A DNA stretch of 64,000 bases, from assembly GCA_021404685.1 (NCBI GenBank), contig QWHC01000007.1, positions 124,001 through 188,000 of the forward strand. The letters are read 5' to 3'. The DNA comes from Chloroflexi bacterium CFX4. GTDB lineage: Bacteria > Chloroflexota > Anaerolineae > Aggregatilineales > UBA2796. The notes under the pieces are model-generated. The model was not told where the DNA came from. It saw only the letters and a program-made list of their open reading frames with translations, and did not search any database. The translations under genes were made by a program, and so were the position numbers. Every line of letters starts with the position of its first letter. The first letter of the stretch is position 1. Below, one piece after another: positions 32,057 through 41,493 of this stretch.

Positions 32057-34630
32057 ATGATCAAGCCAATTGTCACCGTTTCAGTGGTGCCAAACTTGCC
32101 AAGCAGTTTAGAGCGCTTGCTCGAACTTGCCTATAACCTGCGTTGGTCATGGAATCTAGAAACTTTGGCGCTTTTTCGGCGCTTAGACCGCGATTTGTGG
32201 GAGAAATGCGGGCATAATCCCGTCCTGATGCTTGGGCAGATCGATCAGCGGCAGTTGAACGCGGCAGCCAATGATGAGGCGTTCATGGCGCACTATGATC
32301 GCGTCTGTCAGGCGTTTGACCGCTATATGAGCCGCACCACCTCAACGTGGTATAGCAAGCGTTATCCCGAAGCGCCACAGCAACCAAGCATCGCTTATTT
32401 TTCAATGGAGTTTGGGCTAACCGAGTGCTTGCGGAATTACAGCGGCGGCTTAGGCGTCCTCTCTGGCGATCATCTCAAGAGTGCCTCAGATTTGGGCTTG
32501 CCGATGGTCGGCGTTGGGCTGCTCTATCAGGAGGGCTACTTCTCGCAATACCTCAATAATGATGGTGTGCAGCAAGAGGCATATCCGATCAACGACTATG
32601 CCAATCAGCCGGTGCGCCGCGTGCTGGACGCCAACAACCGTCCTGTGTTGGTGAAAGTGCCGCTGCCGGGACGCCTGCTTTATGCACAGGTGTGGGTGGT
32701 GCAGGTTGGGCGCGTGCCGCTCTATCTGCTAGACTCGAATATTCCCGAAAATGCACTGCCAGAAGACCGCGATCTAACGGATCGGCTGTATGGTGGTGAT
32801 CGGCGGCAGCGCATTCGCCAAGAAATTTTGATGGGCATCGGCGGCATTCAGGTGCTGCGCTTGCTGGGCATTGAGCCAACCGTCTACCACATGAACGAAG
32901 GACACAGCGCCTTCATGGGCTTAGAGCGCATCCGTCTGTTGATGGAGGCAAATCCGAACCTGACCTTTGAGCAGGCACGCGAAATCTGCGCGGCTGGTAC
33001 AGTCTTCACCACGCATACGCCAGTGCCTGCTGGCTTGGAGCGTTTCGGCTTCGATCTGATTGATGAGCATTTCGGCTACCTGTGGACTCAGCTTAAGCTA
33101 AACCGTGAGCAATTCCACGAGCTAGGGCGCGAAAACATGGGCAACTACGATCTGTTCAGTATGCCTGTGCTTGCCGTCAAGCTCTCTAACTATGTGAACG
33201 GTGTGGCAAAGCTGCATGGCGTGGTCAGCCGCAAACTCTTTAGCTGGATGTATCCGAATGTGCCGCAAGAGGACGTGCCGGTTGGGCATGTTACCAACGG
33301 CATTCATGTGGAAACGTGGGTGAGCCATGAGATGGCGGCGCTCTATGACCGCTACCTTGATCCGGCGTGGCGCGAAGACCCAACCGATCCGAACATCTGG
33401 TGGGATGTGGATAAGATTCCCGATGCAGAACTGTGGCGCACGCATGAACGCCGCCGTGAGCAACTGGTCGCCTTCTGCCGCGAACGCCTGCGCCAGCAAT
33501 ATACCGCGCTAGGGCTGCCGTCTGCCGAGATCCAAGCGGCGGAAGAGGCACTTAGCCCAGATGCCCTGACCATCGGCTTTGCGCGCCGCTTTGCCACCTA
33601 TAAGCGCGCTACACTCATCATGCGCGATAAAGAGCGCCTGATGCGCTTGCTGAACAATGCAGATCGTCCGGTGCAGCTCATCTTTGCGGGCAAGGCACAT
33701 CCGCACGATACGCCCGGCAAAGAACTCATCCGCGAAATTGTCCATACCTCGCGGCTGTCCGAGTTTCGGCACAGCATCGTCTTTATCGAAAACTACGATA
33801 TGGCAGTGGCGCGTATGATGCTGCAAGGCTGCGATGTCTGGCTGAACAATCCGCGCCGCCCTGAAGAAGCCAGCGGCACCAGCGGCATGAAGGCGATCTA
33901 CAACGGCGGCTTGAACTTCAGCACGCTGGATGGCTGGTGGGACGAGGCATATGATCCGCATGTGGGCTGGGAAATTGGGCGCGGCGAGGAATATCCGCCC
34001 GATCAATGGGCGCATCAGGACTATCTGGAGGCGCAAGCGCTCTACGGCATCCTTGAAAACGACATCATCCCAACCTTCTACACACGCGCCCGTGACGGGC
34101 TGCCGCGTGAGTGGATCGCTCGCATGAAGAACAACATCCGCAAACTAGCGCCTTTCTTCAACACACACCGCATGGTTGCCGAATATACAGAGCGCTATTA
34201 CATGCCTGCCCTTGAAGGCTTCTGGCGGCTGACACAGCCCGATCTTTCGCACGGCGTTGCCCTTGCACAGTGGAAACAGAAGGTCTACAGCCAGTGGAAC
34301 AGTGTGCAGGTCTTGAAGGTAGATACCTCTGCTGACGAGCTAAAAGTTGGCAGTGAGCAAGAGATCAGCGCGACGGTGCAGCTTGGTAACCTCACGCCGG
34401 AAGATGTAATCGTGCAGGTCTACTATGGCGATCTGGATACACACGGCAACATCCTCGTTGGGAATGCCGTGAATATGCAGCCCGCCGAAGCACACGGCGG
34501 CGGCGCGTACACCTTCAAGGCAAGCCTTGCCTATCACACCACAGGCAATCAAGGGCTTTCGGTGCGCGTACTGCCCAGCCATGAAGATTTGCCGACGCCT
34601 TTCCTACGCGGCTTGATTCGCTGGGCATAA
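32057..34630 (+). CDS. glgP: Alpha-glucan phosphorylase (GT35)
   Basis: An 857-residue pyridoxal-phosphate enzyme that releases glucose-1-phosphate from glycogen or maltodextrin in the cytoplasm. The N-terminal about 110 residues match the DUF3417 region (LAYNLRWSWNLETLALFRRL), found in the shorter, GlgP-like bacterial and archaeal branch. Further signatures are YFSMEFGLTE, YSGGLGVLSGDHLKSASD, HMNEGHSAF, THTPVPAG, HVTNGIHVETW, FARRFATYKRA, and EASGTSGMKAIYNGGLN, whose Lys should bind PLP. The C-terminal 120 residues form a beta-sandwich. It is followed by a strong terminator. Together with a debranching enzyme elsewhere it would mobilise storage glucan. Confidence 0.96.
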   Translation: MIKPIVTVSVVPNLPSSLERLLELAYNLRWSWNLETLALFRRLDRDLWEKCGHNPVLMLGQIDQRQLNAAANDEAFMAHYDRVCQAFDRYMSRTTSTWYSKRYPEAPQQPSIAYFSMEFGLTECLRNYSGGLGVLSGDHLKSASDLGLPMVGVGLLYQEGYFSQYLNNDGVQQEAYPINDYANQPVRRVLDANNRPVLVKVPLPGRLLYAQVWVVQVGRVPLYLLDSNIPENALPEDRDLTDRLYGGDRRQRIRQEILMGIGGIQVLRLLGIEPTVYHMNEGHSAFMGLERIRLLMEANPNLTFEQAREICAAGTVFTTHTPVPAGLERFGFDLIDEHFGYLWTQLKLNREQFHELGRENMGNYDLFSMPVLAVKLSNYVNGVAKLHGVVSRKLFSWMYPNVPQEDVPVGHVTNGIHVETWVSHEMAALYDRYLDPAWREDPTDPNIWWDVDKIPDAELWRTHERRREQLVAFCRERLRQQYTALGLPSAEIQAAEEALSPDALTIGFARRFATYKRATLIMRDKERLMRLLNNADRPVQLIFAGKAHPHDTPGKELIREIVHTSRLSEFRHSIVFIENYDMAVARMMLQGCDVWLNNPRRPEEASGTSGMKAIYNGGLNFSTLDGWWDEAYDPHVGWEIGRGEEYPPDQWAHQDYLEAQALYGILENDIIPTFYTRARDGLPREWIARMKNNIRKLAPFFNTHRMVAEYTERYYMPALEGFWRLTQPDLSHGVALAQWKQKVYSQWNSVQVLKVDTSADELKVGSEQEISATVQLGNLTPEDVIVQVYYGDLDTHGNILVGNAVNMQPAEAHGGGAYTFKASLAYHTTGNQGLSVRVLPSHEDLPTPFLRGLIRWA

Positions 34631-34654
34631 TGCGTTAAACATTGTGCCTTGTGT

Positions 34655-34693
34655 GCAGGGGCGGGAAAGTAACAGTCCCGCCCCTGCCTTTTT
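34655..34693 (+). terminator. Intrinsic terminator of glgP
   Basis: A 12-bp perfect stem (GCAGGGGCGGGA with its complement) and a 9-nt loop are followed by CTTTTT, 24 nt after the stop codon. Confidence 0.93.
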
Positions 34694-34723
34694 AGGTAAA
34701 CCACATAGTTAAAAGGATAAATC

Positions 34724-35626
34724 ATGGCATTTTCACGGCATTGGCGGACATTGATTTTGGTGGGGTGTTTGGCTGCCACAGCCTTGGGCATGGCGCTGCC
34801 GCCGCAGCTTCACCCTTATGCAGATGGCTTTGTAATGGTTGGTGCGGGCGATATTGCGTCATGCGGCTCGGAAGGCGATGACCTGACCGCCAACCTGCTC
34901 GATAACATCGAGGGGCTTGTGTTCACCGCTGGTGATACGGTGCAGGGCGATGGCACATGGGATGTGTGGATGGAGTGCTACGATCCTACGTGGGGCAGGC
35001 ACAAAGCACGCACGCGCCCGGCGCTGGGCAACCATGAATATCAGCGGGCGCCCAATGCAGACCCATACTTCGATTACTTCGGTGAGGAAGCTGCCGGACC
35101 ACGCGGTTTGGGCTACTACAGCTACGGGGCTGGCTCTTGGCTGGTCATCGTCATGAACAGTGTGCTGCCTGCTCATGCCGGCACACCACAATACGAGTGG
35201 GCAAAGGCTACCCTTGCCGCCAATCCAACCGCCTGCACGTTGGCTATCTGGCATCATCCCGTCTATAGTTCGGGGCAATATGGCGTCGCACGGCGCATGA
35301 ATGCTGTTTGGCGCATGATGACGCAGTTCGGTGTGGATGTCGTCATCAGTGGCGATGCACACCACTACGAGCGCTTTGCGCCGATGGATGCCAACGGGCG
35401 CATTGACCGCGAACATGGCATTCGCCAATTTGTGGTTGGCACCGGCGGCGGCTACCTAACACCGTTGCGCTCACAGCCCTTCCCTGCCACTGAATACCGC
35501 CAGAATGAGGCATGGGGCGTGATCAAGATGGTGTTAGGCAGTGGCGGCTATAGCTGGGAGTTCATCAACATTCGCGGCGAGGTGATGGATTCGGGCAGCG
35601 CGCCATGCGTTAGCCCACGCCCATAA
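34724..35626 (+). CDS. Secreted metallophosphoesterase (purple-acid-phosphatase-like)
   Basis: A 300-residue exported phosphatase. The signal sequence spans residues about 8-26. The calcineurin-like metal motifs are GAGDIASC (residues 42-49), FTAGDTVQGDG, LGNHEYQ, WHHPVYSSGQYG, and ISGDAHHYER, in the usual order. The same set occurs in alkaline phosphatase/purple acid phosphatase-like proteins from many bacteria, which act on phosphomonoesters outside the cytoplasm. It is monocistronic, lying between the glgP terminator and a weaker hairpin of its own. The substrate is unknown. Confidence 0.9.
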   Translation: MAFSRHWRTLILVGCLAATALGMALPPQLHPYADGFVMVGAGDIASCGSEGDDLTANLLDNIEGLVFTAGDTVQGDGTWDVWMECYDPTWGRHKARTRPALGNHEYQRAPNADPYFDYFGEEAAGPRGLGYYSYGAGSWLVIVMNSVLPAHAGTPQYEWAKATLAANPTACTLAIWHHPVYSSGQYGVARRMNAVWRMMTQFGVDVVISGDAHHYERFAPMDANGRIDREHGIRQFVVGTGGGYLTPLRSQPFPATEYRQNEAWGVIKMVLGSGGYSWEFINIRGEVMDSGSAPCVSPRP

Positions 35627-35639
35627 AGCCGCACCAGTT

Positions 35640-35685
35640 CACGCAAGGCGTGCCATACATGCGGCGCGCCTTGTGTGGTTTATTC
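35640..35685 (+). terminator. Hairpin after the secreted phosphoesterase
   Basis: An 11-bp stem with one G-U pair (CACGCAAGGCG with CGCCTTGTGTG) is followed by GTTTATT. It lies 13 nt after the stop and may end transcription towards the convergent gene. Confidence 0.5.
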
Positions 35686-37098
35686 GCTAGGCAGATCGGG
35701 CAAGCGCAGCATCAGGTCGGCAAGGTAGGAAGCAAGGGCGCGTTTTCCCAACGAACTGAGATGCACGCCATCACCCTGCATCACACCATCTGGACTCATC
35801 GAGTTGTAGTAATTGAACATATTTTGGTGATCAGGCGAAAGCGGTGCAGTCTTGACTGACTCAATTTCACTGCGACGCATTCCCTGCACCACATAGGCTG
35901 TGCCAAGATCGCGGAAGGCGTTTGTGGCTTCCACACAGGTCACTTGGCGCAAGCGGCTCAGCGCACCTTCGCGGCATTCTCGATCCATCTCTTGGTTAAA
36001 AAGCTGGATTGCCTGCGGCGTGAAGCCGCCTGCCATGCCAAGCGTGAAGGGCGCCGGGGCGCCGTAGTAGTAGTTGATGAACAAAATGCGTCCGTCGGGA
36101 TTGTTCTCAATCAGCCGCTGCGCCATTGTCACCAAGTTAGCGGCATGAACGGGCGCAGATTGCACAGGATCAATGCCTGAACTCAGATCGTTCACCCAAG
36201 GCAGCACCACTGTGAAACGGCAGCGATCCCGCAATAAATCGCGGTAGGTGGGCAGCTCATAATAGGATTTGTGGCGCGGCGAGGTGATGCCAATGCCGGG
36301 ATAGCTGCGATCCGTGACAGGTTGGTCTACATTCCGCAGTTTAAGCTGCTGCGCCATATAAAAGCTGAAGGGTGCCATCTTCACATTGATGAAGCCAACG
36401 CCGCTTAGCTCAAAAATCACTTCGCCGTAGGCAATCGAATCGCCCACGACGCTAACGCAGGCTTGCGACGGAAGGCGCTCTACGGCAACCTGACCCGTCT
36501 CCGGCACGGCAGTTGGGATCGGCGCGCTCTCGGCAGCGGTCGCCACCGCCACGCGTGCCAATTCACCGTTCAGGTTCAGGTATTGGGCGAAGACCCATCC
36601 CTCGCTTTGCGTGGCAGGGATCCGCACGCGCACCCACGCCGAATCTGCGGTGCGGCGAAAAATGATAATACGTGCGCCATTCAGCAGCACTGCTGTATGC
36701 GGAAAGTCTCTGCCTGGTCCTGTGCGGACGAGCAAGCCCGCCTCTGCACTGACGATTGCTTCAATCTCCAGCGGCGGCACGTCGGTGGGGCTAGGCGTAT
36801 CGCTTGGTAGGGCAGTGGGCAGCGGTGGTGTTGGCGTAGCGGTCTCAGAGACGGAACCGAAGTTTGGCGTTGCCATCTGAGTTGGTTTGGCGGCAGGTGT
36901 GTCGGTTGGCAGCGGCGTCGGCAGCACAACGGTAGGTGTGGGTGCTTGGGCAAGCGCACGCGGTTGATCGGGATCGCTGGCTGTAATGCGCCATGCGGCG
37001 CCAAGCCCATAGACCAGCAGCCCGATCAGGCATAAGACAGCGGCAATCAGCCGCTTTTCGCTTGTCATCAATTCAGTCTCACGCCTCGCCCTATTCAT
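35680..37098 (-). CDS. Membrane-anchored SH3b - SGNH hydrolase
   Basis: A 472-residue protein. One membrane helix (residues about 17-39) is followed by a Pro/Thr-rich linker, an SH3b domain at about 115-185 (GLLVRTGPGRDFP, GWVFAQYLN) and a GDSL/SGNH hydrolase domain from about 215. The SGNH block I is VVGDSIAYGE; the block V Asp/His pair probably lies in SPDGVMQGDGVHLSS near the C-terminus. Such enzymes deacylate lipids or polysaccharides at the cell surface. A minus-strand TATAAT at 37136-37141 is the likely -10. An alternative start is the ATG at 37068; neither has a strong ribosome-binding site. A second SH3b-like/SGNH protein is encoded at 40434-41435. Confidence 0.82.
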   Translation of the reverse strand: MNRARRETELMTSEKRLIAAVLCLIGLLVYGLGAAWRITASDPDQPRALAQAPTPTVVLPTPLPTDTPAAKPTQMATPNFGSVSETATPTPPLPTALPSDTPSPTDVPPLEIEAIVSAEAGLLVRTGPGRDFPHTAVLLNGARIIIFRRTADSAWVRVRIPATQSEGWVFAQYLNLNGELARVAVATAAESAPIPTAVPETGQVAVERLPSQACVSVVGDSIAYGEVIFELSGVGFINVKMAPFSFYMAQQLKLRNVDQPVTDRSYPGIGITSPRHKSYYELPTYRDLLRDRCRFTVVLPWVNDLSSGIDPVQSAPVHAANLVTMAQRLIENNPDGRILFINYYYGAPAPFTLGMAGGFTPQAIQLFNQEMDRECREGALSRLRQVTCVEATNAFRDLGTAYVVQGMRRSEIESVKTAPLSPDHQNMFNYYNSMSPDGVMQGDGVHLSSLGKRALASYLADLMLRLPDLPSE

Positions 37099-37221
37099 TT
37101 CACATATGTTTGGCTTATCTAAAGGCTATAAGACCATTATAGCGCATTTGTGTGCGCGGCGCACTTGCCCGCAGCCCTCAGCGCGTTTAGAATCAACGGA
37201 ATAAGGCAGTTGGGAGAGGCT

Positions 37222-38037
37222 ATGACAGAGACCATCCGCGCACAGCACAAGGCGCAGCTAAAAGAAGCTTATGCACTCATCAAAGCTGAGCGCCGCCCAG
37301 AAGCATACGAGCTGATCGCGCCGATTTTGGCACAGCAACCCGATTATACGGATGCATGGTGGTTGGCAGCGCACGCCTCGCCAACACTGCGCGCTGCGGC
37401 GGCTGCCTGCCAAAAGGTGTTAGCGCTTCAGCCTAATCACGCACAGGCACACCTGATGCTGGATGAACTGCGCCGCCGTATGGCTGTCGAACAGCACCTA
37501 ACCCTTGAGGAAAAACCGCGCCGCCTTGCGCCAACACGGCGTAAAGCACGCGGCGCGCCGTTCTGGGTGCTGGCACTCAGCGCGCTCTTTGTTCTGATCA
37601 TCGCCATCGGGTTGGTCGTCATGGTCTTCACGGGTGAAAATCTCGGCTTGCCTGTGGCAGAGGTATTCAGCCTTGATCAGGCGCTGCCAGCGCTGCCCAT
37701 CTTTCGGTCGCCAGAGGAATTTGGCGCGCAGCCCAAAGTGACACGCAGCGGTACGCTGCTGGTCGGCGCAACGCACGCTTACCGCTTCAATGTGCCGCGC
37801 ATGGGCATGGTGCTGCTGGTTGACCTCGACTTTGTGATGATGAACGATGAACAATCTGCCGAGAGCGCCCGCTTGATCGCGCCGAATGGTCAGGTGCTGC
37901 TGCCGGCGCGCAGCTTCGAGACGCCCACCACCTTCACCTTTGCGCTGCCTGTGGACGGTCACTATGAATTGCGCCTGCTTGGCGCACCACAACACAAGAG
38001 TTTTTATGTGCTTTCTCTAGCGATTGTGGCACCCTAG
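37222..38037 (+). CDS. TPR-like membrane protein with C-terminal PPC-like domain
   Basis: A 271-residue protein. The N-terminal about 95 residues hold two or more TPR-like helical pairs (AYALIKAERRPEAYELIAPI, ALQPNHAQAHLMLDEL). A basic segment and one membrane helix (about 113-137) follow. The C-terminal part, residues about 160-270, looks like a pre-peptidase beta-sandwich facing outside (YRFNVPRMGMVLLVDLDF, GHYELRLLGAP). ATG 37222 has GGGAGAGG just upstream. It may link cytoplasmic protein contacts to an external sensory domain. It is followed by a hairpin overlapping the stop codon. Confidence 0.78.
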   Translation: MTETIRAQHKAQLKEAYALIKAERRPEAYELIAPILAQQPDYTDAWWLAAHASPTLRAAAAACQKVLALQPNHAQAHLMLDELRRRMAVEQHLTLEEKPRRLAPTRRKARGAPFWVLALSALFVLIIAIGLVVMVFTGENLGLPVAEVFSLDQALPALPIFRSPEEFGAQPKVTRSGTLLVGATHAYRFNVPRMGMVLLVDLDFVMMNDEQSAESARLIAPNGQVLLPARSFETPTTFTFALPVDGHYELRLLGAPQHKSFYVLSLAIVAP

Positions 38038-38054
38038 AGATCGCTTTAGGGTGC
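38029..38054 (+). terminator. Hairpin overlapping a stop codon
   Basis: GCACCCTA and TAGGGTGC form an 8-bp stem that includes the TAG stop of the TPR gene. There is no T run after it, so its termination strength is doubtful. Confidence 0.35.
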
Positions 38055-38078
38055 TGCTCAAATAAGGAGCTTTGGTCA

Positions 38079-39068
38079 ATGGCAATTCCTTTCAGCATTG
38101 TGACGTGGAATGTTGAGAACTTATTCCGCCCTGATCATCCCTCAGGCTCAGGGGCGCGTGATGAGCAAACCTATCAGCGCAAGCTGGCAAACCTTGCCCG
38201 AACCATCCTTGCCGTTGCGCCTGATGTGGTGGCGCTGCAAGAAGTGGGCGATGAACACGCCTTTGATGACCTGCGGCGTCTGCTTGGCAACCGCTACCCA
38301 TATGCGCGCCTTTCGCGGCTGCCAGACATGCGTGGTATTCGCGTGGCGTTCATCTCGCGCCTGCCGCTGTTGCAAGCCCGCGATGTGGGCGAGATGCCGC
38401 CTGAGGGCTTGGTGAACGTCCCTAGTGGGGATGGCAGCAGGGCAATCACCAGCATGGGGCGCGGCATCCTCAAGACAACCGTTGTTTTAGCGCCCGGCTT
38501 GCTGGTGAATGTGGTCAACATCCACCTGAAGTCGAAATTGGTCACCTATCCCGGCGGCAGACGCTTTCCACTAGACGAAGCGGAGCGCGCCCGCTACACG
38601 GGCTACGCGCTGCTGCGCCGTACCGCAGAGGCAGTTGCTGTCCGTGTGCTGATGAACGAACTGATGACCGGCAACAATGAGCCTGCCATCCTACTTGGCG
38701 ATTTCAACGACAGTCCCGATGCGCTCACCACACAGATCACCTTAGGTCCCGAAGACCGCAGCCTTGCCCACCGCGATAAATTTGACGACATCCGCCTGTA
38801 CAACCTTGCCGACTATATTCCCGGACCGCGCCGCTTTTCGCGCATCTACTTAAAATCACGCGAGATGATTGATCACATTGCCGTTAGCCACGAACTGATC
38901 TTCTACCTGCGCCAAGCCGATAGCATCGTCGAGCCGATTGAGAGCATTGATTCGGACGTGAGCAGCCGCCGCGATGCTGTCTACCCAGACCATGCGGCAG
39001 TTTTTGCCCGTTTTGAAATTCCCGACGAAGAAGCAGATCGGCACTTTTCAATCACGCGCCCACTTTAA
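38079..39068 (+). CDS. Endonuclease/exonuclease/phosphatase (EEP) family protein
   Basis: A 329-residue cytoplasmic EEP-fold hydrolase. The signature motifs are TWNVENLF (residues 8-15), LQEVGDEHAF with the metal-binding Glu, NIHLKSK, LLGDFNDSPD, DHIAVSHEL and SDHAAVF-type ending (YPDHAAVFARF) with the catalytic Asp-His pair. The family includes AP endonucleases, DNases, sphingomyelinases and phosphatases; nothing here picks out one substrate. AAGGAG lies 9 nt before the ATG. No signal peptide is present, which argues against a secreted nuclease or toxin. Confidence 0.9.
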   Translation: MAIPFSIVTWNVENLFRPDHPSGSGARDEQTYQRKLANLARTILAVAPDVVALQEVGDEHAFDDLRRLLGNRYPYARLSRLPDMRGIRVAFISRLPLLQARDVGEMPPEGLVNVPSGDGSRAITSMGRGILKTTVVLAPGLLVNVVNIHLKSKLVTYPGGRRFPLDEAERARYTGYALLRRTAEAVAVRVLMNELMTGNNEPAILLGDFNDSPDALTTQITLGPEDRSLAHRDKFDDIRLYNLADYIPGPRRFSRIYLKSREMIDHIAVSHELIFYLRQADSIVEPIESIDSDVSSRRDAVYPDHAAVFARFEIPDEEADRHFSITRPL

Positions 39069-39079
39069 GCGTTTTCCTG

Positions 39080-39105
39080 CACGGCTAGGCGCTCCCCTAG
39101 CCGTG
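39080..39105 (+). terminator. Hairpin after the EEP gene
   Basis: CACGGCTAGG and CCTAGCCGTG form a perfect 10-bp stem with a 6-nt loop 11 nt after the stop; the following TGCTTTAT is only weakly T-rich. Confidence 0.55.
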
Positions 39106-39170
39106 TGCTTTATCTGCACCTTAAAGTGCGCTACAATGCCCTTAGATTTTGTGCGTGCGAGGAATTTTTG

Positions 39171-40421
39171 ATGGACATCAATCAACTCTCCCGAATGATC
39201 GAGTGGCTGGACGAAGAGCGCCGCCGCGATAAGGCAAAGATTGCCAAGCTGGAAGAACAACTGCTGCAACAGCGCGAATATACCGATAGCATGACCAAGC
39301 GTATGAACAGCCTAGAGAGCGAACTTGCGGCTGCCCGCGCTGCCTTCATCCCAATTGGGCGCGATAATGAGATCATTGAGTACATGCGCGCCGAAATTCA
39401 CCAGCAAATGGAAGTGCTAGAGGCAAAGCGTATCTCAGCCGAGCGTGAGGCAGAGCGCCGCGCCGAAAACGCCCGCGAAGTGCTTTCGCGCCCGATCCGC
39501 GAACTTGGCGAACGCCTTGATCGCTTTGATCGCATTGGTGACGAACTGGCAGCTTTCCGCGTGGAGCGTGATCGGCTGGCGAACGCGATTGCCGCGCTCA
39601 CCCAGCGCATGGAAGACGTGACCAAGATGTTTGATGAGCCAGAGCGCCGCCTTGCTTTCCTTGAAGAACAGCGCCGCCAAGATGCCCGCCGCCTCTCGGA
39701 AATTCAAACCGAACTGCCCGAAATGCAAAAGCATGTCGATTCGCTGCGCCCAAAGCTGGATTTGTTAGAGTCGCTGGCGCTGCGGAACGAAAAGCTGATC
39801 CTCGATATTCAGGCGGCAGACCGCGAACGCCGCGAACAGGCACAGCAGTTCATCGAACAGCAAACGCTGCTCGCGCAGCAGCGTGATTCGCGTGTGGAAG
39901 AACTCTCGCGCAGCTTTATCGCCTACGATGAAGAAATGCGCCGCCGCATTGAGCGCTTTGAGACATGGGCAGAGGCATACCGCCAGATGAAGAAGATTAT
40001 TGAGGACTTTGAGCGCATCGGTGAGCGCCTAGAACGCCGCATCAGTGAGGTTGCCGAAATGCAGCGCCTTTCTGAAGAGCGCTTCCGCCAAGAGTGGAAC
40101 GCTTGGCTTGCCGATGATCAGCGCCGCTTCCGCCAGTTTACGCTTGCCAATGATGAGGCGTGGCGCACCAACAACAAAGAATTTGAGACATTCCGCAGCA
40201 AGGTCGGTGAGGCAATTGCCCTCTTTACGCCTATCCAAGACAGCCTAGAGCGCCTTTGGAAGCTGCAACGCGCCCAAGCAGAGCTGTTCCGCGAACGGCT
40301 CGGCGCACTGCTCACTGAGCATGATCCGAACGCCGCCACGAACAACCCACGCGCCACTGCCAACGGCATCCGAGTCTCGCAGACTATGCGCGCCGTCTCG
40401 GATTCAAACAGCGGTTCATAG
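39171..40421 (+). CDS. Long coiled-coil protein
   Basis: A 416-residue, highly charged protein that is almost wholly alpha-helical coiled coil. Heptad-like Leu/Ile/Arg/Glu patterning runs from MIEWLDEERRRDKAKIAKLE through about residue 390, ending in a short disordered tail. There is no catalytic motif, signal or membrane segment. GAGGAA precedes the ATG at 39171 by 6 nt. Proteins like this often act as filament-forming or chromosome/cell-shape scaffolds, but no family is recognised. The gene for an exported SGNH-like protein starts 12 nt downstream, so they are probably co-transcribed. Confidence 0.8.
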   Translation: MDINQLSRMIEWLDEERRRDKAKIAKLEEQLLQQREYTDSMTKRMNSLESELAAARAAFIPIGRDNEIIEYMRAEIHQQMEVLEAKRISAEREAERRAENAREVLSRPIRELGERLDRFDRIGDELAAFRVERDRLANAIAALTQRMEDVTKMFDEPERRLAFLEEQRRQDARRLSEIQTELPEMQKHVDSLRPKLDLLESLALRNEKLILDIQAADRERREQAQQFIEQQTLLAQQRDSRVEELSRSFIAYDEEMRRRIERFETWAEAYRQMKKIIEDFERIGERLERRISEVAEMQRLSEERFRQEWNAWLADDQRRFRQFTLANDEAWRTNNKEFETFRSKVGEAIALFTPIQDSLERLWKLQRAQAELFRERLGALLTEHDPNAATNNPRATANGIRVSQTMRAVSDSNSGS

Positions 40422-40433
40422 GGAAGGCTGACC

Positions 40434-41435
40434 ATGCAGAGACTGTTGTTGTGCCTCATCTTAGTCGGCGCGCTGCTGATCGCACCCAGTAACCAAGTTG
40501 AGTCGGCAGAGGTTGAGGTACTTTGCACACAGAAGGCTGTGCCTATCTATAGCTGTGCTAACTGTGCTGATGTGCTATTTCACTACCCTGCCAATGCGCT
40601 GCTTTTCGAGAGTGCGCCTGTGGATGCCGAATGGATCAGCCTGACAGACACCGCTACAGGCGAACGCGGCTTTATACGCGCTGGAGATGTGCAAGCTTGC
40701 CGTGTGGCGGCGTGGCAGCTTCGCCCTGTGCTGCCCGATAGGCTTGGGCGCGCCCGCGAAATCTACGCACAGGGCTTGGCGCTTGGCAACAATCCGAATG
40801 CCTTTTCCATTGTGGGTGATTGCCAAAGCGTGCCTGCTTTCTTCTTAGGCAGCTTTGAGAATCCGAGCGCTTACAATCTGGGCGGCTACAGCCACTTACA
40901 GGCTGTCATCAAGCACTTCAAAGGCTCCTTTGATCGGCGCAACATGACCGTTCACAGCGGCTTCAACGTCGCTTCAGTGCTGGCGGAAACGTGGGCTGAT
41001 CCGAATCAGTGCGAAATTGGCGAGACGCCGCTCATGTGCGAATATCGGCTGCACAAGCCAAGCATCGCCTTCGTGAGCATGGAGACGATCTGGTCGGGCA
41101 ATGTGACCGCTTATGAGCGCCACCTGCGCCAAATTGTGGAGTATCTGCTTGAGCAGGGCGTTGTGCCGATCCTTGTCACAAAGGCGGATAACATTGAGGG
41201 CGGTCACCGTGTGAATGAGGCAATTGTGCGTGTTGCGGATAGCTATGGCGTGCCGCTGTGGAATTTTTGGTTAGCGGTTCAGGGACTGCCCAATCACGGC
41301 TTGCAAGAGGATGGCTTCCACCTGACCTTCTCGCGCAATCTGTTCAATGATCGGCAGCGCTTTCAGGGCGCCTGGGCAGTCCGCAACCTCACGGCACTAC
41401 AAGCCCTTGACCGTGTGTGGCGTGGCGTGCAGTAA
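40434..41435 (+). CDS. Secreted SGNH/GDSL-like protein with SH3b-like N-terminus
   Basis: A 333-residue exported protein. The signal peptide covers residues 1-24. Residues about 27-90 resemble an SH3b domain with two extra Cys (YSCANCADVLFHYP, GERGFIRAGDVQAC). The rest has an SGNH-hydrolase outline: FSIVGDCQSVPAFFLG in the position of block I, an interior FVSMETIWSGNVT, and GLQEDGFHLTF at the end as the Asp-x-x-His pair. The canonical catalytic Ser of GDS is replaced by Cys in GDC, so catalysis may be altered or lost. GGAAGG precedes the ATG. Its architecture is close to that of the protein at 35680-37098. Confidence 0.78.
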   Translation: MQRLLLCLILVGALLIAPSNQVESAEVEVLCTQKAVPIYSCANCADVLFHYPANALLFESAPVDAEWISLTDTATGERGFIRAGDVQACRVAAWQLRPVLPDRLGRAREIYAQGLALGNNPNAFSIVGDCQSVPAFFLGSFENPSAYNLGGYSHLQAVIKHFKGSFDRRNMTVHSGFNVASVLAETWADPNQCEIGETPLMCEYRLHKPSIAFVSMETIWSGNVTAYERHLRQIVEYLLEQGVVPILVTKADNIEGGHRVNEAIVRVADSYGVPLWNFWLAVQGLPNHGLQEDGFHLTFSRNLFNDRQRFQGAWAVRNLTALQALDRVWRGVQ

Positions 41436-41455
41436 ACGGCGTACACCGCACATAA

Positions 41456-41491
41456 ACAAAAACACCTGCCACAAAGAGCAGGTGTTTTGTT
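41456..41491. terminator. Bidirectional terminator between SGNH gene and tRNA-Pro
   Basis: AACACCTGC and GCAGGTGTT form a 9-bp perfect stem. T-rich tracts follow on both strands (TTGTT on plus, TTTGTTT on minus), so it can end both the plus-strand SGNH gene and the minus-strand tRNA. Confidence 0.88.
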
Positions 41492-41493
41492 AG

